Shown piece after piece: positions 47,206-59,100 of a stretch of DNA of 64,000 nucleotides. This stretch comes from Jaltomata sinuosa (lineage: Eukaryota; Streptophyta; Magnoliopsida; Solanales; Solanaceae). The notes below the pieces were generated by a model. The model did no database searches. It had not been told where the DNA came from and was given only the letters and a program-made list of their open reading frames with translations. Each line of letters starts with the position of its first letter. Position 1 is the first letter of the stretch. The stretch is from the NCBI GenBank assembly GCA_003996215.1, contig QJPP01001608.1, positions 124,001 through 188,000 of the forward strand. Direction: 5' to 3'. The position numbers and the translations under genes are program-made.

Positions 47206-50200
47206 TATATGTATATGTATATATATATGTATATGTATATATATATGTATATGTATATAATGTCGGGCTCTTTTTAAAAAAAAGTACCAAAACTAAGTCA
47301 AACCAAATCACTAATCGATTTTTTTTCCAATTTAGTGCGATTTGCAGTTTAATTTTGTTCACCACCCCCTGGCCACAGGCATAAATATTACTCTCGTCTC
47401 AACTAAGAGACGTTTTTGTCTTTAAAAGTACTAAAGAAGGATTTCAGTTATGAGCTAAGTGAAAGGTGTTAATGATGTTTACAGTTACATCAGTGTACTT
47501 GAGAAAATTAAAGAAGAGGAAAAGGAAAGACATGCACAAACGCACTCGTCTATTTCTTTATTGGTTCTATTCTATTCTGCAAAAAATTAAAGTATATATG
47601 CTTAAAGAAATTGATGGAAATTAAGAAAAGGACATTGCAGGTAGTGGCAACAAGGAATTCTCGTGAGAGGAATAATAGGCTCGAGAATATGTGTTGGCGC
47701 ATTTGGCATCTTAACCGTAAGAAGAAACAGGTGCTTTCTCTTATTTTATTTATTATTTTATGTACTATACCCTCAACTATATATTGCATTCCTTTATACT
47801 TGATCGTTTGGTGTGATGGATAAGAGAAGTTAATCCCGGGATAAATTTTTAGTACCACTTAATCCCATGTTTGGTTACAAAGCATGGGATAACTTATTCC
47901 AGGATTAATAGTTAGTGTTGGGATAAGTTATTCCTACCTTTGGGTGGAATAGTAATACCGGGATAACTTATCCCGGGATAAAATAGGTAAAAAGACAAAG
48001 ATATCCTTTTAAACTCTTTTTATACCTCACTTTTATATCCATGTATATTTACATCATTTTTAATAACATGTATAATAACATTTACAACCTTCATTACTTG
48101 ATATTTTATGATAATTCTTCATATTTTTTCATTAAAAAATTACACTATATAAATATAATTTTTATTTATGAATGTATTATACGTTGAATTTATTTGACTA
48201 ATTTTTATGTTTATTCATATTTTAATTTCTCTAACGCCGAATTACATATTGAATTTATTTGACTAATTTTTATGTTTATTCATATTTTGATTTCTCTAAC
48301 GCTGAATTACATATTTTTAATTAAATATTCTTTTAATCACTTGAAAGTTTGTATTTTATATATCAATTAAAATGAAGATAACCTTAAAGCTTACAATATA
48401 GGAGTGATATGTGCTTAAATGAAGAGACATAAACAATAAATCTTCTTTTACTTTAACAATCTCAAGATGAAAGTTTTATTTTTAAACTAAATAAGATGGA
48501 AGTTTTATTTTTAAACTAAATAAGATGGAAGTTTTATTTTTAAATACACACGGGACAATCATGGGAATGCACACACAAAATATTTAAGTTAAATAAGATG
48601 GAAGTTTTATTTTTTTTAAATGAATAACTAAAGCTTGTAAGAAAATATAAAAAAATAAAATTAAATAAGGTGGGGGGTATTTTTGTAAACAAATAACTTA
48701 TTCTTAAAAATTATGCAATGTATATTATGTTGAATACAACAAACCAAACACTCAATAAGAAATAATCCCATCATAACTAATCCCAGAATAACTTATCCCA
48801 GCATAACTAATCCCAGCATAACTAATCCCAGCATAACTTGTCTTCAAACCAAACGACCCCGAAAGGAATTAGAAAGTGATAAATGTTTAACATGTTAAAG
48901 AAACAGTCTCATGTTCTTTGATGGCTACTTGGTCAACTTCAAACATATTTGCGAAATATTTGTATATCTTTTTTTTTAAATTTTCTTTTAAAACAAACAC
49001 TTTTTCAAAAAAAAAAAGAAAAAAAATTGAGCTTGCAAATTCTAAAACAAATGCCTAAATGTCTGAAGTCAACAGAGCACTGAAAAACGTCTCGACTGTT
49101 GAGTGAATATTTTTGTCAGAGTCATGTCAACAAGTAGTATTTAATTTTTAAAAATAATACGGCTAAAAATAACCTTAAAGAAGAACTCACATTAGAAAAC
49201 ACATAAAAGTATACTACTTAGCAGCTTGAAGATAATTTCTTGCGACACTGAGAAATTGCAGATAGCCTGGGATGACGCACGAAAACTAGTAAAACGGCGG
49301 CTTGAACTAGAGAAAGGTCGTTTTGATGCAGCAGAAGATCTTTCTGAACTTTCAGAAGGTGAGAAGGAGAAAGGAGATATAAATATATCAGACTCTCACC
49401 ATGTCATATCAAGGATTAACTCGGATACACAGATGTGGACTGATGAAGATAAACCAAGGCAACTCTACATTGTCTTGATCAGGTACATTCAGATTGTTGT
49501 AATAGTGAAGTAACAAATTGTTACAGTAGCTCGTGCATGGTTAAGAAACACATCAAGAGCAAGAAAACAGGAAGAAGAATAAATGCAGTATGACGATACA
49601 TGGCAAATACAAGATTAAACAAGAAGTATAACAATCAAACAAGTTACATACTATCAAACATTGGGCAAACAAGTTTAAGCTATGTTTACTGTTTATTGTA
49701 GTACCCATGGGTTGGTGCGTGGAGAAAACATGGAACTTGGACGAGATTCTGACACTGGTGGTGAGGTAGTGATATTACCTGTCATCTTTGTTTAAAGAAC
49801 TTTAATCGATAAAACTATTGCCTCTAAATCTTCTATTCTAGAGAACATGTTTAACTGAAAACACGCAAGAAGAAAGTTTGAAAATGTTGCTCCAAATAGC
49901 AGAAAATTGACACTTATGAGCTAGTAACAAGACTGGACACGTGGATCCCTAATTGACAACCCAAAACACTCCCTCGTAGTCGATTCCTACGGTATGAAAT
50001 GAGCTAAACTCAAGAACTTTCATGAAACTTTGTGTTTTGTTAAATGAATGATCAGGTGAAGTATGTGGTAGAGCTTGCTCGAGCACTTGCAAACATGAAA
50101 GGAGTTCATCGAGTTGATCTCCTGACTCGGCAGATCACATCCCCAGAGGTTGACTCTGGCTATGGTGAGCCAATTGAGATGCTCTCATGCCCATCTGATG

Positions 50201-53200
50201 CTGCTGGCAGCTGCGGTGCCTACATAATTCGAATCCCATGCGGACCACGTGACAAGTAATGCTGCTATTCTACACTTGGCACATCTTTTAGAAAATGTGG
50301 TTCAAAACCACTAATTCCTTGTCATATCTGTCTAGCTATCTGGTTCAATCTTCCATATTTTGAACATTATCTTTGTGACAGGTATATTCCTAAGGAATCA
50401 CTCTGGCCTTACATACCAGAATTTGTTGACGGGGCATTAAGCCACATTGTGAATATGGCAAGGGCTATTGGAGAGCAAGTCAATGCTGGAAAAGCAGTGT
50501 GGCCTTATGTAATTCATGGGCATTATGCTGATGCAGGAGAGGTAGCAGCCCGCTTATCTGGAACCTTAAACGTACCAATGGTGTTAACAGGACACTCACT
50601 AGGAAGAAACAAGTTCGAGCAATTGCTTAAACAGGGCAGACTCACTAAGGGGGACATCAATACCACCTACAAGATAATGAGGAGAATAGAAGCAGAAGAG
50701 TTGGGACTAGATACCGCTGAAATGGTGGTAACTAGCACAAGACAAGAGATTGATGAACAATGGGATTTGTATGATGGTTTTGATATTCAGCTGGAGAGAA
50801 AACTCAGAGTTAGGAGACGGAGAGGAGTGAGTTGCCTCGGGAGATACATGCCGAGGATGGTGGTATGCACTAACTCAACTAGCTAGTTCTTGTTCAAACA
50901 ATGGCAAAATTGCTTCTTACCAAGATGTGAAGAAATTTGAAGTAAAGTCTGTTTCTGATGATTATGAAAAACTAGGTTATACCACCGGGGATGGACTTCA
51001 GTAACGTGAACGCACAAGATTCACTGGAAGGAGATGGAGATCTCAAGTCATTGATTGGAACAGACAAAAGTCAAAAGAGACCTATACCACATATATGGTC
51101 TGAGGTTGGATGTCCTTCTCATTTACATAGCAGACTTTCCTAACTCTTTCTTGAAGTCAATACCATAAAATTTGCGAACATGTCAAAATGGATAACAAGA
51201 GAGAAGCAACAAGATGTAGACTAGATTGAAATAATTGATGACAACTAATTAATAATGTTTTGTTAGTATGGGGTTTCCTATAAATGTTTTTAGCCAATGT
51301 CTCCTGTATCTTCATGAACACAGATCATGCGATTCTTCTCTAACCCTCACAAGCCTATGCTACTTGCTCTGTCACGTCCAGATCCTAAGAAGAATGTAAC
51401 TACTGTGCTCAGGGCCTTTGGAGAATGTCAAGCACTTCGAGAACTAGCCAACTTGGTATGGTTAAGTTTATCTGCAACCTCCTTTAATTATAACAGATGC
51501 TAGTGGACTAGTGCAGAGTCTGATTTAATAATAAATGGTGTTGCAGACACTGATCCTAGGTAACAGAGATGACATTGATGACATGTCCAGTAGCAGCTCT
51601 GCAGTAATCACAACAGTAATAAAGCTCATAGACAAGTACAATTTGTATGGCCAGGTGGCATATCCAAAGCATCATAAGCAACCAGAGGTTCCTGATATAT
51701 ATCGTCTGGCTGCAAAAACTAAGGTAACGCAGAGAAATAATATATAAACAAGTGTCAGGAATTGGGCATTTTCCCACCAAGAACAGAAGTAGCTAGGTCT
51801 CATGTGTTTGTACTCATTCTCCGTGCCTTGTTCATAATAGAGATGCCGCTGTCCATTGGATCTGTGTGTGCAGGAAAACAATCAAGACGGATAGAGCTAT
51901 TTCAGTGATCCATTAATATTTGTTTTCTTCCATGCTTTAAAAGAAGATGAACTATAGAATTGACACCTTCTTTAACCAATGTTCTTTAATTCCATAATAT
52001 GACTGCCAATAATTCTTAAATGGTGATTTATCCTTGAAGGGAGTGTTCATCAATCCAGCTCTTGTTGAGCCATTCGGCCTCACTCTAATTGAGGTAACTT
52101 CTGAATTACATCACAAGTAGTTTTAGCAGTTGATGCTATGTATGAAAAATGTTATAGTTCAGGAAAGTCTTCTTTCTGCAGGCAGCTGCTTATGGTTTGC
52201 CTATAGTTGCTACCAAAAATGGAGGGCCAGTAGATATACTCAAGGTAAACACAAGCTGGTTGAAACGTTAACTTTGATGCATAAGTCCTGAATATATTTT
52301 TAGATATAAAGTTATCCATTGGAAACCTAAATTTTGCAGAATAAGCTGGGTAGAATTATAGAGAAGTGCACAAAATCTCGATAACAAACACTTCATGCAA
52401 CACGTGACTTTACGAATTTCCGAAAAGTGATGCCCCAAGCTTTCTGTTGCAAACTTCCCCGTCTTTTTTAAAATAGTTATCTTTTTAATTCCATGTACAC
52501 CTCAAGTGGTGACTTATTGTAACTTATGGATGAATATAATGTGGAACATAATGTTCAATCAGGCACTAAACAATGGGCTACTCATTGATCCACATGATCA
52601 AAAAGCCATAGCAGATGCTCTTCTAAGACTTGTTGCTGACAAGAACCTATGGCTGGAGTGCTGTAAGAATGGCCTAAAGAATATCCACTGCTTCTCGTGG
52701 CCAGAGCACTGCCTGAATTACCTCGCCCATGTTCAACACTGCAGAAATCGCCACCCTGCCAATCGTCTTGAGGTCATGAAGCCAACTCCTGAAGAACCTA
52801 TGAGTGAATCACTAAGAGATGTTGATGACCTTTCTCTAAAATTTTCCATTGATGTGGATTTCAAGGCCAATGGAGAGCTTGATATGGAAAGAAGGCAGCA
52901 GGAACTTGTTGAGATACTCTCACGGAAAGCTAATTCAATTAGCAAGCCGATTGTTAGCTACTGCACTGGGAGAAGGCAGGTCCTATATGTAGTGGCAACT
53001 GACTGTTACAACAGCAAAGGATCTCCTACTGAGACCTTATCTCTAACGGTCAATAATATAATGCAAGTTGCAGGTTCCAGGTCCAGCCAAATAGGTTTAG
53101 TTTTTCTGACAGGCTTGAGTCTGCAAGAGGCTAAAGAAGCGCTAAACAGTTGCCCAACAAATTTAGAAGATTTTGATGCATTGATTTGCAGCAGTGGAAG

Positions 53201-54028
53201 TGAAATATACTACCCCTGTAAGGACTTAGGACTAGATGACGACTACGAAGCCCACATTGAGTACCGGTGGCCAGGTGAGAACATTAAATCAGCAGTGGTG
53301 AGGCTTTGTAAAATCGAAGAAGGTTCTGAGCATGACATTGCACAATGCTCTAGTGCATGTAGCTCTCGATGCTACTCATATAGCATCAAGCCAGGAACCG
53401 GAGTAAGATTGCTAAGCTACTCTTGATGTTCTAAGTTAGACAACACAAATAGAAAATTGGTTTTTCCATTTGCATCCTGATAATAAGTTACATGTGACAG
53501 GTAAGGAAAGTTAATGACCTTCGTCAGAGGTTACGCATGAGAGGCTTCCGTTGCAATGTTGTCTACACACATGCTGCATCAAGGTTGAACGTGACACCAT
53601 TATTTGCATCGAGATCCCAAGCACTTAGGTAAATCCTTTCATTCCTTACTAATCTTTGGTCCAGTGATACTACTGTTCTTTGGTTGGCAGATACTAGGAA
53701 AGATCAATTCAACATAAAAATTTTCACAACCACTCCTTTCTGCGTGTAATGCAGGTATCTCTCGGTTAGATGGGGAGTTGATCTTTCCAGTATGGTTGTT
53801 TTTGTGGGGGAAAAGGGAGATACAGACTATGAAGGCTTGCTAGTCGGCCTTCACAAGACTGTTATTCTAAAACGAAGTGTGGAATATGCCAGCGAGAAGC
53901 TTCTTCACAATGAAGACAGCTTCAAAACAGATGATGTAGTGCCTCTAGATAGTACAAGCATATGTGCAGCTGAAGGATATGAAACCCAGGATATCTCTAC
54001 AGCCTTGGAGAAGTTAGGGGTCATGTAA
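46038..54028 (+). CDS. SPSC: Sucrose-phosphate synthase, C class, 14 exons
   Basis: Makes sucrose-6-phosphate from UDP-glucose and fructose-6-phosphate in the cytosol. Exons, all with GT-AG borders and consistent phase: 46038-46292, 47641-47730, 49262-49482, 49702-49765, 50056-50255, 50382-50862, 50976-51104, 51324-51455, 51547-51723, 52040-52093, 52182-52244, 52563-53402, 53501-53628, 53755-54028. Total 3108 nt, 1035 aa, normal family length. Start: ATG 46038 (MAENEWLNGYLEAILD). Seen: N-terminal plant SPS domain; GT-B domain with GRDSDTGG (about 203-209) and HGHYADAG (322-329); E-X7-E pair EPFGLTLIE (593-601); C-terminal SPP-like domain (about 760-975). Ser169 in RINSD aligns with the light/dark-regulated Ser158 of spinach; at the 14-3-3 Ser229 position it has Thr238. 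Odd: Glu210 in place of Gln in DTGGQ, Cys656, Cys665, Leu673 and Cys841 at usually conserved Arg or Trp sites. Class C by overall similarity to SPS4/NtSPSC as I remember them. Confidence 0.95.
46478..47374. mobile_element. hAT-like MITE in SPS intron 1
   Basis: Ends GGCCAGGGGTGTACA and CACCCCCTGGCC are inverted. The interior starts and ends like the hAT element at 44076 (GGGGTGTACA, CCGGATTGGTT, AAACCAAATC). Intron 1 (46293-47640) consists largely of this insertion. I could not find a convincing 8-bp duplication, so the boundaries are approximate. Confidence 0.6.
47143..47260. repeat. (TA)n/(TATATG)n microsatellite
   Basis: About 118 bp of TA dinucleotides grading into GTATATGTATAT units, inside the intron 1 MITE. 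The open frame read through it on the minus strand is an artefact of the repeat. Confidence 0.95.
48185..48315. repeat. About 64-bp tandem repeat, two copies
   Basis: TTGAATTTATTTGACTAATT...CTCTAACGC(C/T)GAATTACATA occurs twice in succession inside the intron 2 MITE. Confidence 0.85.
48464..48546. repeat. 29-bp tandem repeat, three copies
   Basis: AAGATGGAAGTTTTATTTTT plus AAACTAAAT, at 48464, 48493 and 48522 (last copy partial). A further stray copy is near 48595. Confidence 0.9.
48766..48838. repeat. 15-bp tandem repeat near the MITE end
   Basis: About five units of ATCCCAGCATAACTA with small changes, forming the subterminal repeat of the intron 2 MITE. Confidence 0.8.
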
Positions 54029-54784
54029 AGTCTCGGATGCTTCTATTTGACAATTTCTTTGCAACATCACAGGAAAAACTTCAGTCAAAAAGTGAGCACG
54101 CAAGTAAAAGTTTGGGTTTCAATATTATACTTTGTAGAAATATTAAGTTACATATACAAGTTCATAGTACAACAAGAGTTCAAAACACAATGTAGGCATA
54201 TAACAATTAGTTTTATCTGATATCTATTAGAGGACTGCATTTTGATAATCTTTAATCTTAGTGTACTATTTTTTTTTTGAACTTGGTAACTTTTCAATCT
54301 TAGTGTACTACAGAAAACACCATCATCTTCAAATTTATCTCATGAAGTCTGCACATGCTTAAATGTGTTGAACCAAATGCACACCTCCATAAATGTAGTA
54401 ATCTGAGGTGTCATGATAGATGACAAAGTTTCTATAGTAGTTATTAGACTTTGTTTTCCGATATATCATAGAGGTACACGTGTGATGAAACATCCAAATT
54501 TCTATACGAGAAAGGCTCAGCTTAAGTTCAGTCGCACGTATGTTATTCATTCAAACAGAACTCTACAAGCATTTGATAAGTATGTTTTACATAGAACACA
54601 GATACTACTGCAACAAAGTACAAACCACATTATTATGCCATCTCAACAACTGCAACAGCTTCCCTGCATTAGCTTCGCCATTTTTCTCAACCTATCTCGA
54701 CCATTATTTGCAAACATACCTGATTAGTACTGAAGAAACTCCACCACCTTGCTAGTTGAAGTACTTGCCTGACCCTGGTCATTT
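54029..54784 (+). other. SPS 3' region and spacer between convergent genes
   Basis: It includes the SPS 3' untranslated region, whose end I cannot place because no clear polyadenylation signal was seen, and about 750 bp to the stop codon of the minus-strand gene. The short open frames here are not supported. Confidence 0.5.
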
Positions 54785-55765
54785 TCATCCACAATGATCC
54801 ATGTCTATCTTGAACTCCTCTCCGCAAGAACATTTGATACTGTGGGAAATTCTCTGAAAGCAAAAATTACTAATTGTGAGTGAAATGGAAAAATCAATTG
54901 ATATTAACTCCATCAATTGGGATATTTGAATCTCTTTAAAATCTAACATTGATACCGCAAGTTGAATGACATGTCAGTGCAAAGAGAGAGTGGATATTTC
55001 TCAATACCATCAATTTTGCAATCTGGAGTTGTAAAGACTGCAGATACCCTGCCTCTCCAGCTTTGTCTGAGAGAAGTTCTTGGTACTCCTCTTGTAAGGA
55101 TTTGTTATCCATTTCCCTGAGTTGTGCCTGCAGAATAATTCATGATGGTCGATGATAGACTTTTGGAGGCTGATGCTTTGAATTGTAGCAAGTATATTTC
55201 TTTCAATTATTTAGATTCAAAAATTAGAAGATATGAACATCTTTTTCCCATCATGATTTTACTTTCTTTCATAAGAAAGAAAACACTTACTATCTTTGGG
55301 ATCTGATCCTACACTGCTGCTTAATACTTTAGTGGATAGACTCTATTACATAAGTTAATTCCTAATCTATATCTCACATCATGAGACAAGTACGCCGTTA
55401 ATATTGTATCGGCCCAAAACCTCGCTAATTGATCTTTACGGTGCTTCCTCTATCTCTATCAATTAAAGCCTTATATCCATAGAAAAAAGTTGCTAGGCAT
55501 TTTTATTGTTTCCTATTTTGACTTCTATGATTTAACTTTCTGATCTCCCAATAAGTTAAATTTGATGCATTTTGCTGGTCAACTATATCCAAAGCACCTG
55601 TTTGTTGCGTAATTGCAAACGCCAAGATGGATTTGACAGGCAGTTGTATCATTATCAAAAGAGATATGCTTTGAGCCAACACTGAACATAATATACATAA
55701 AACAGATTATAACTGACCTTCAAATCATTCATCTTCGACTTCAGAAGCTCAATACATCTCCTTAC
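54785..55765 (-). CDS. Last three exons of an unidentified coiled-coil protein gene (partial)
   Basis: Three short exons on the minus strand join in one frame with GT-AG introns. Exon a is 55765-55718 (16 codons, VRRCIELLKSKMNDLK). Exon b is 55127-55008 (40 codons, AQLREMDNKSLQEEYQELLS... to LQLQIAKLM). Exon c is 54853-54785 (22 codons, RISHSIKCSCGEEFKIDMDH, CG, then TGA). Acceptors read TTTGACAG, ATTCTGCAG and TTGCTTTCAG; donors are GTCAGTT and GTATTGAG. All exons are phase 0. The product's C-terminus is a charged helix, probably coiled coil, ending in a CXC-containing tail. I do not recognise the family. The gene is convergent with SPS. Its 5' exons must lie right of 55765, and Tekay-3 begins at 56142, so that element is either in an intron or has broken the gene. 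Confidence 0.7.
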
Positions 55766-56141
55766 CTGTCAAAGTGAATTGCCTTTCAGATTCTTGTATT
55801 TGAACTGAAACTGAAAATAACTGTATTTGAATGAGAAACAAAACTAAAGAAAATCTCAGACGTTAATTTCCCTCATAACAATCTTTAACAATAGAAGGAC
55901 TCAATTTTTCCATTTTGGGTTAGAGATGTTCCTTTCTTCTGTAAAGAGAGTCAGGATTAGGGGATTTAGGTATTGATATATAAATAACCACTAAAGCACC
56001 AAAGGCTCATTGAAGAGGAAAAGTGTTGCAACTACTGTACTGGTTAATTGAGAAAGTCAACTTCAGTAGCAAGGACATTACAGGGGTATAATAACCCTGT
56101 AACAATTCCGCTTTAAAATGCAAGAATTTGAGGGGTAAGGG
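55766..56141 (-). other. Probable intron sequence left of Tekay-3
   Basis: No exon is recognised on either strand. On the minus strand it precedes the TTTGACAG acceptor of the unidentified gene. The last bases before the LTR, AAGGG (56137-56141), are the expected target duplication of Tekay-3. Confidence 0.45.
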
Positions 56142-59100
56142 TGTAAATACCCTTCCGGTCATTCCCGCTTTTACGCGAGCTTGCCTGTAGTGGCTCCAAG
56201 TCATTTATGGCTTGCTGGGACTGGTGGTTCGGTACCCTGGTCGTTCGTTTGGTCGTTATGGCCGTTTTCCTGTTTTAGAGCTTTAACTTAGGATATCGTT
56301 GACTTCGGTCAACATTCTTGGTAAACGCGCTCGGAATTGAATTCCGACAGTTCTGTTAGCTCCGGAGCATGGATTTTGGTTATGATGGACCCTTGGTCGG
56401 GGTCTGGGAGCTTTCGGTTTGGTTCTGTGTTGGTTTTTGTGTTTTCTAGCGAGTTGAGCTTGGAAGTTTGACTTTGGTCAACGTTCGGAGAAGACGGCCT
56501 CGATGGAAATTCCGTCAGCGGCGTTAGTTCCAGAATGTTGACTCTGGGCTAGAGGGACCTTTGGTTCCGGTCCCGAGGCTTCCGGACTCATTTTTGGGTG
56601 GTGAGTTCCGTTTTGGCTTATGGTTGGGTTTGGGCGTTGGGCCCACTTTTCACTAAATCGACCTCCGTTGAGTTTTTTGTCAGTTTCGTTGAGTCCGAAT
56701 GCTGTTTCTAGTACGTTAGCATAGTTCGTTTGCGCTCGGGGGGTCCCGGATGAGCCCTGTGGGCCTACCCGGAGACTTTTTCCTCTTGTGTTTTCTGCTG
56801 GTAGTTGTTGCTGGTACAGGCCTCGGGCCTTAATCGCGATCGCGAGGTCCCTGCACGCGACCGCGATGAAGGTCCTATGGACCTGGTACCTTTGTTCTTC
56901 GCGATCGCGAAGTCCCTCTTCGCGACCGCGATGTAGCACCTGTTTCCTTGTGCTACGCGATCGCGACGTTCCTTGTCGCGACCGCGATGAAGCCTTCTCC
57001 CCTTTGTTCTTCGTGACCGCGTGGCTAGTCCTCGCGACCGCGTGGCTAGTCCTCGCGACCGCGTGGCTAGTCCTCGCGATTGCGATGGTCTAGCCAGCGT
57101 GGCCATCGCGACCGTGTGGGATCCCTTCGCAATCGCGAAGAAGGATCCCTGGGCAGTATACAAACTCCCACTTCATCTTCTTCACTTCAAATCCATTTTT
57201 CCCCATAGATATAAGCTCCAACTCTCCAATTCTTTGCATTGCTTCAATTCTTGGTGCTAGGATGGGATTTTCGTGGCCTTGATCGTTCCTCCAACAAAAT
57301 TGTAGGTTTTATCCGCTTAATTCCGCTAAATTCGCACCTTTGATTCCTTAATTGTTCCTCTAGCTTGTAGGCTGTTTTGAGCCATTTACATAGCCAACTT
57401 CTCCTAATAATTTGAGCATGCACTCACGGAAGTGTGGTGATCATTGTGCGCTCTTTCGTTTTTGACTTCGGGTTGCAGGGCCCACGGGCCCGCTGCGACC
57501 CGAATTTCGATTCAGCTATAATTATAGTCTTATGAGTATCGTTGGTCTTTTAATGCTTAGTTTATGATTATGATAGTTTGATTACTGTTCGGAGCTTCTC
57601 GGAGCAGTTCGGGCTTGGACATCATCGTTCCAGCAGCTTGTCGTCGGACAATAGGTAGGTTACGGTTTAACTCTTTTTAGACTCTGCATATATAGGATAT
57701 AATTGTACTAATTAGCATCCTTGGGTTGGGTTTATTAACTTGGTACCCCAAACCTTGCCCGTTCTTTCATGTCCGTGTTATTTCACTCGTTTGGTTGTAG
57801 AATTCGTTGTAGTTCCTTATATCACCCTTGTGGTCCTGTGTGGCCTTGTATTTGACTCTGAACCATAGATGGTGGGTTATTTGGGAATGTCCGTGAGTCC
57901 CGGACATCGATATTGCGATCTTAGGCTGGTTATATGTGTTGTAGAGCGATTGGAGCCTGTGCAAGGCTGATATGTTGATTGTGAGCCGTTGGGCTACTGT
58001 TTGTGATTGAGCATGTCATTATCATGCATGTAAAGAAGCTTTTCACATGTTTTACTACGGTTTTGGCTTCGGACCTACTATTGATGGTTTTCTAAACCTT
58101 GCATGGCCCCGAGGGCTCGTTTTCGGTAAAAGTGGTTATAAAGGGTTTTGGAAATGATTTTCATGGATCTTCTTAGGGTAAGAAAGCTAATAGGTTGAAT
58201 TTATCACTGTTTTCAGACTACTACTAGACTCGGCGGGGCTGGAGTGCTAGAGATGTTTCACTGTTGATTGGAGATGATACTAGACTCGGTTAGGCCGAGC
58301 CTCAAGCTTGTTTTACTACTGTTTTAGACCTGGTTATGTCCGGGCACCCTTGTAGGGGCTTTTGAGACTTATTTCACCGATTTAGACCCAGATAGACTCT
58401 GGGCATGCATTTTCGAGATTTGATCACTAGTTTGGATCAGGATTCACTCCGGACTATTACGTTGAGATTACGAGAGTTAGTATGTGATCGAGGACCTCCA
58501 TGGACCTTGCCGATCCGGACCAGGGGCTATGTGTTGAGTGTGCCAGAGGCGGGGAATACGTTGTGGTTGAGGTATACGGGTCGTGTCCTTCCATGGATCC
58601 TACCTGCTAGGCCCCGTAGGTGCCGAAGGAGGTACATACAGGATTATTGTTCCATCTGGTTTTCACCTATTGCATCATATCATATGTGTGTTTGACTTCA
58701 CCCTTGTCTACTGCTTGTTGAGTGTACGCTCCGGTAATATGGAATGCTGGAGGGTTTGTCTTCACTTGTATGCGTTCCTTGGGTGTATGGGCGCCTGTTT
58801 GGACTGTAGGTAGACTTATCGTTACTTTATCGCAATATGGATCTTTATTATGGTTGTATTCCGGTGATTGGTAATTGAGAGTGGTATTACTAGCATGACT
58901 TAGTTCTTAGTCTTGTTTGCGAGCATGGTTACTGTTATTTCTTTTCCTCCTTCCATCCTTACTTGAGGTTACTGGTATACAACCTTTTTCTTAAACTTTC
59001 TATATATATTGTTATTGCGAGGATCCCAGGTGCATTATTTCTTTCTTTCACTTGTGTCTGTGTTATATATATTCTAGTAGCTAGCCAAGTATGTTATTTT

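Larger units (their letters stand above)
47804..48856. mobile_element. MITE with internal minisatellites in SPS intron 2
   Basis: Terminal inverted repeats are TCGTTTGGTGTGA (47804) and its counterpart TCAAACCAAACGA (48844-48856). Multiple GGGATAACTTATCCC-type palindromes lie near both ends. There is no ORF. Intron 2 (47731-49261) is mostly this element. The target duplication is unresolved, and superfamily is not assigned. Confidence 0.65.

Noticed and set aside
47069..47365. 98-codon minus-strand frame rich in Tyr and Ile
   Set aside because: It is a translation of the (TA)n/(TATATG)n microsatellite.
50863..50889. SPS exon 6 read-through past 50862
   Set aside because: The extension ends in a stop after unrelated residues. 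GTATGC at 50863 is a good donor, and exon 7 restores VIPPGMDF.
53792..54028. Separate small gene at the end of SPS
   Set aside because: It is the body of SPS exon 14, in frame with exon 13 through a GT-AG intron.
56765..57163. Open frames on both strands with repeated GLATRSR and DRVASPR units
   Set aside because: They are products of the 21-bp and palindromic DNA repeats in the LTR, open in several frames, with no protein signature.
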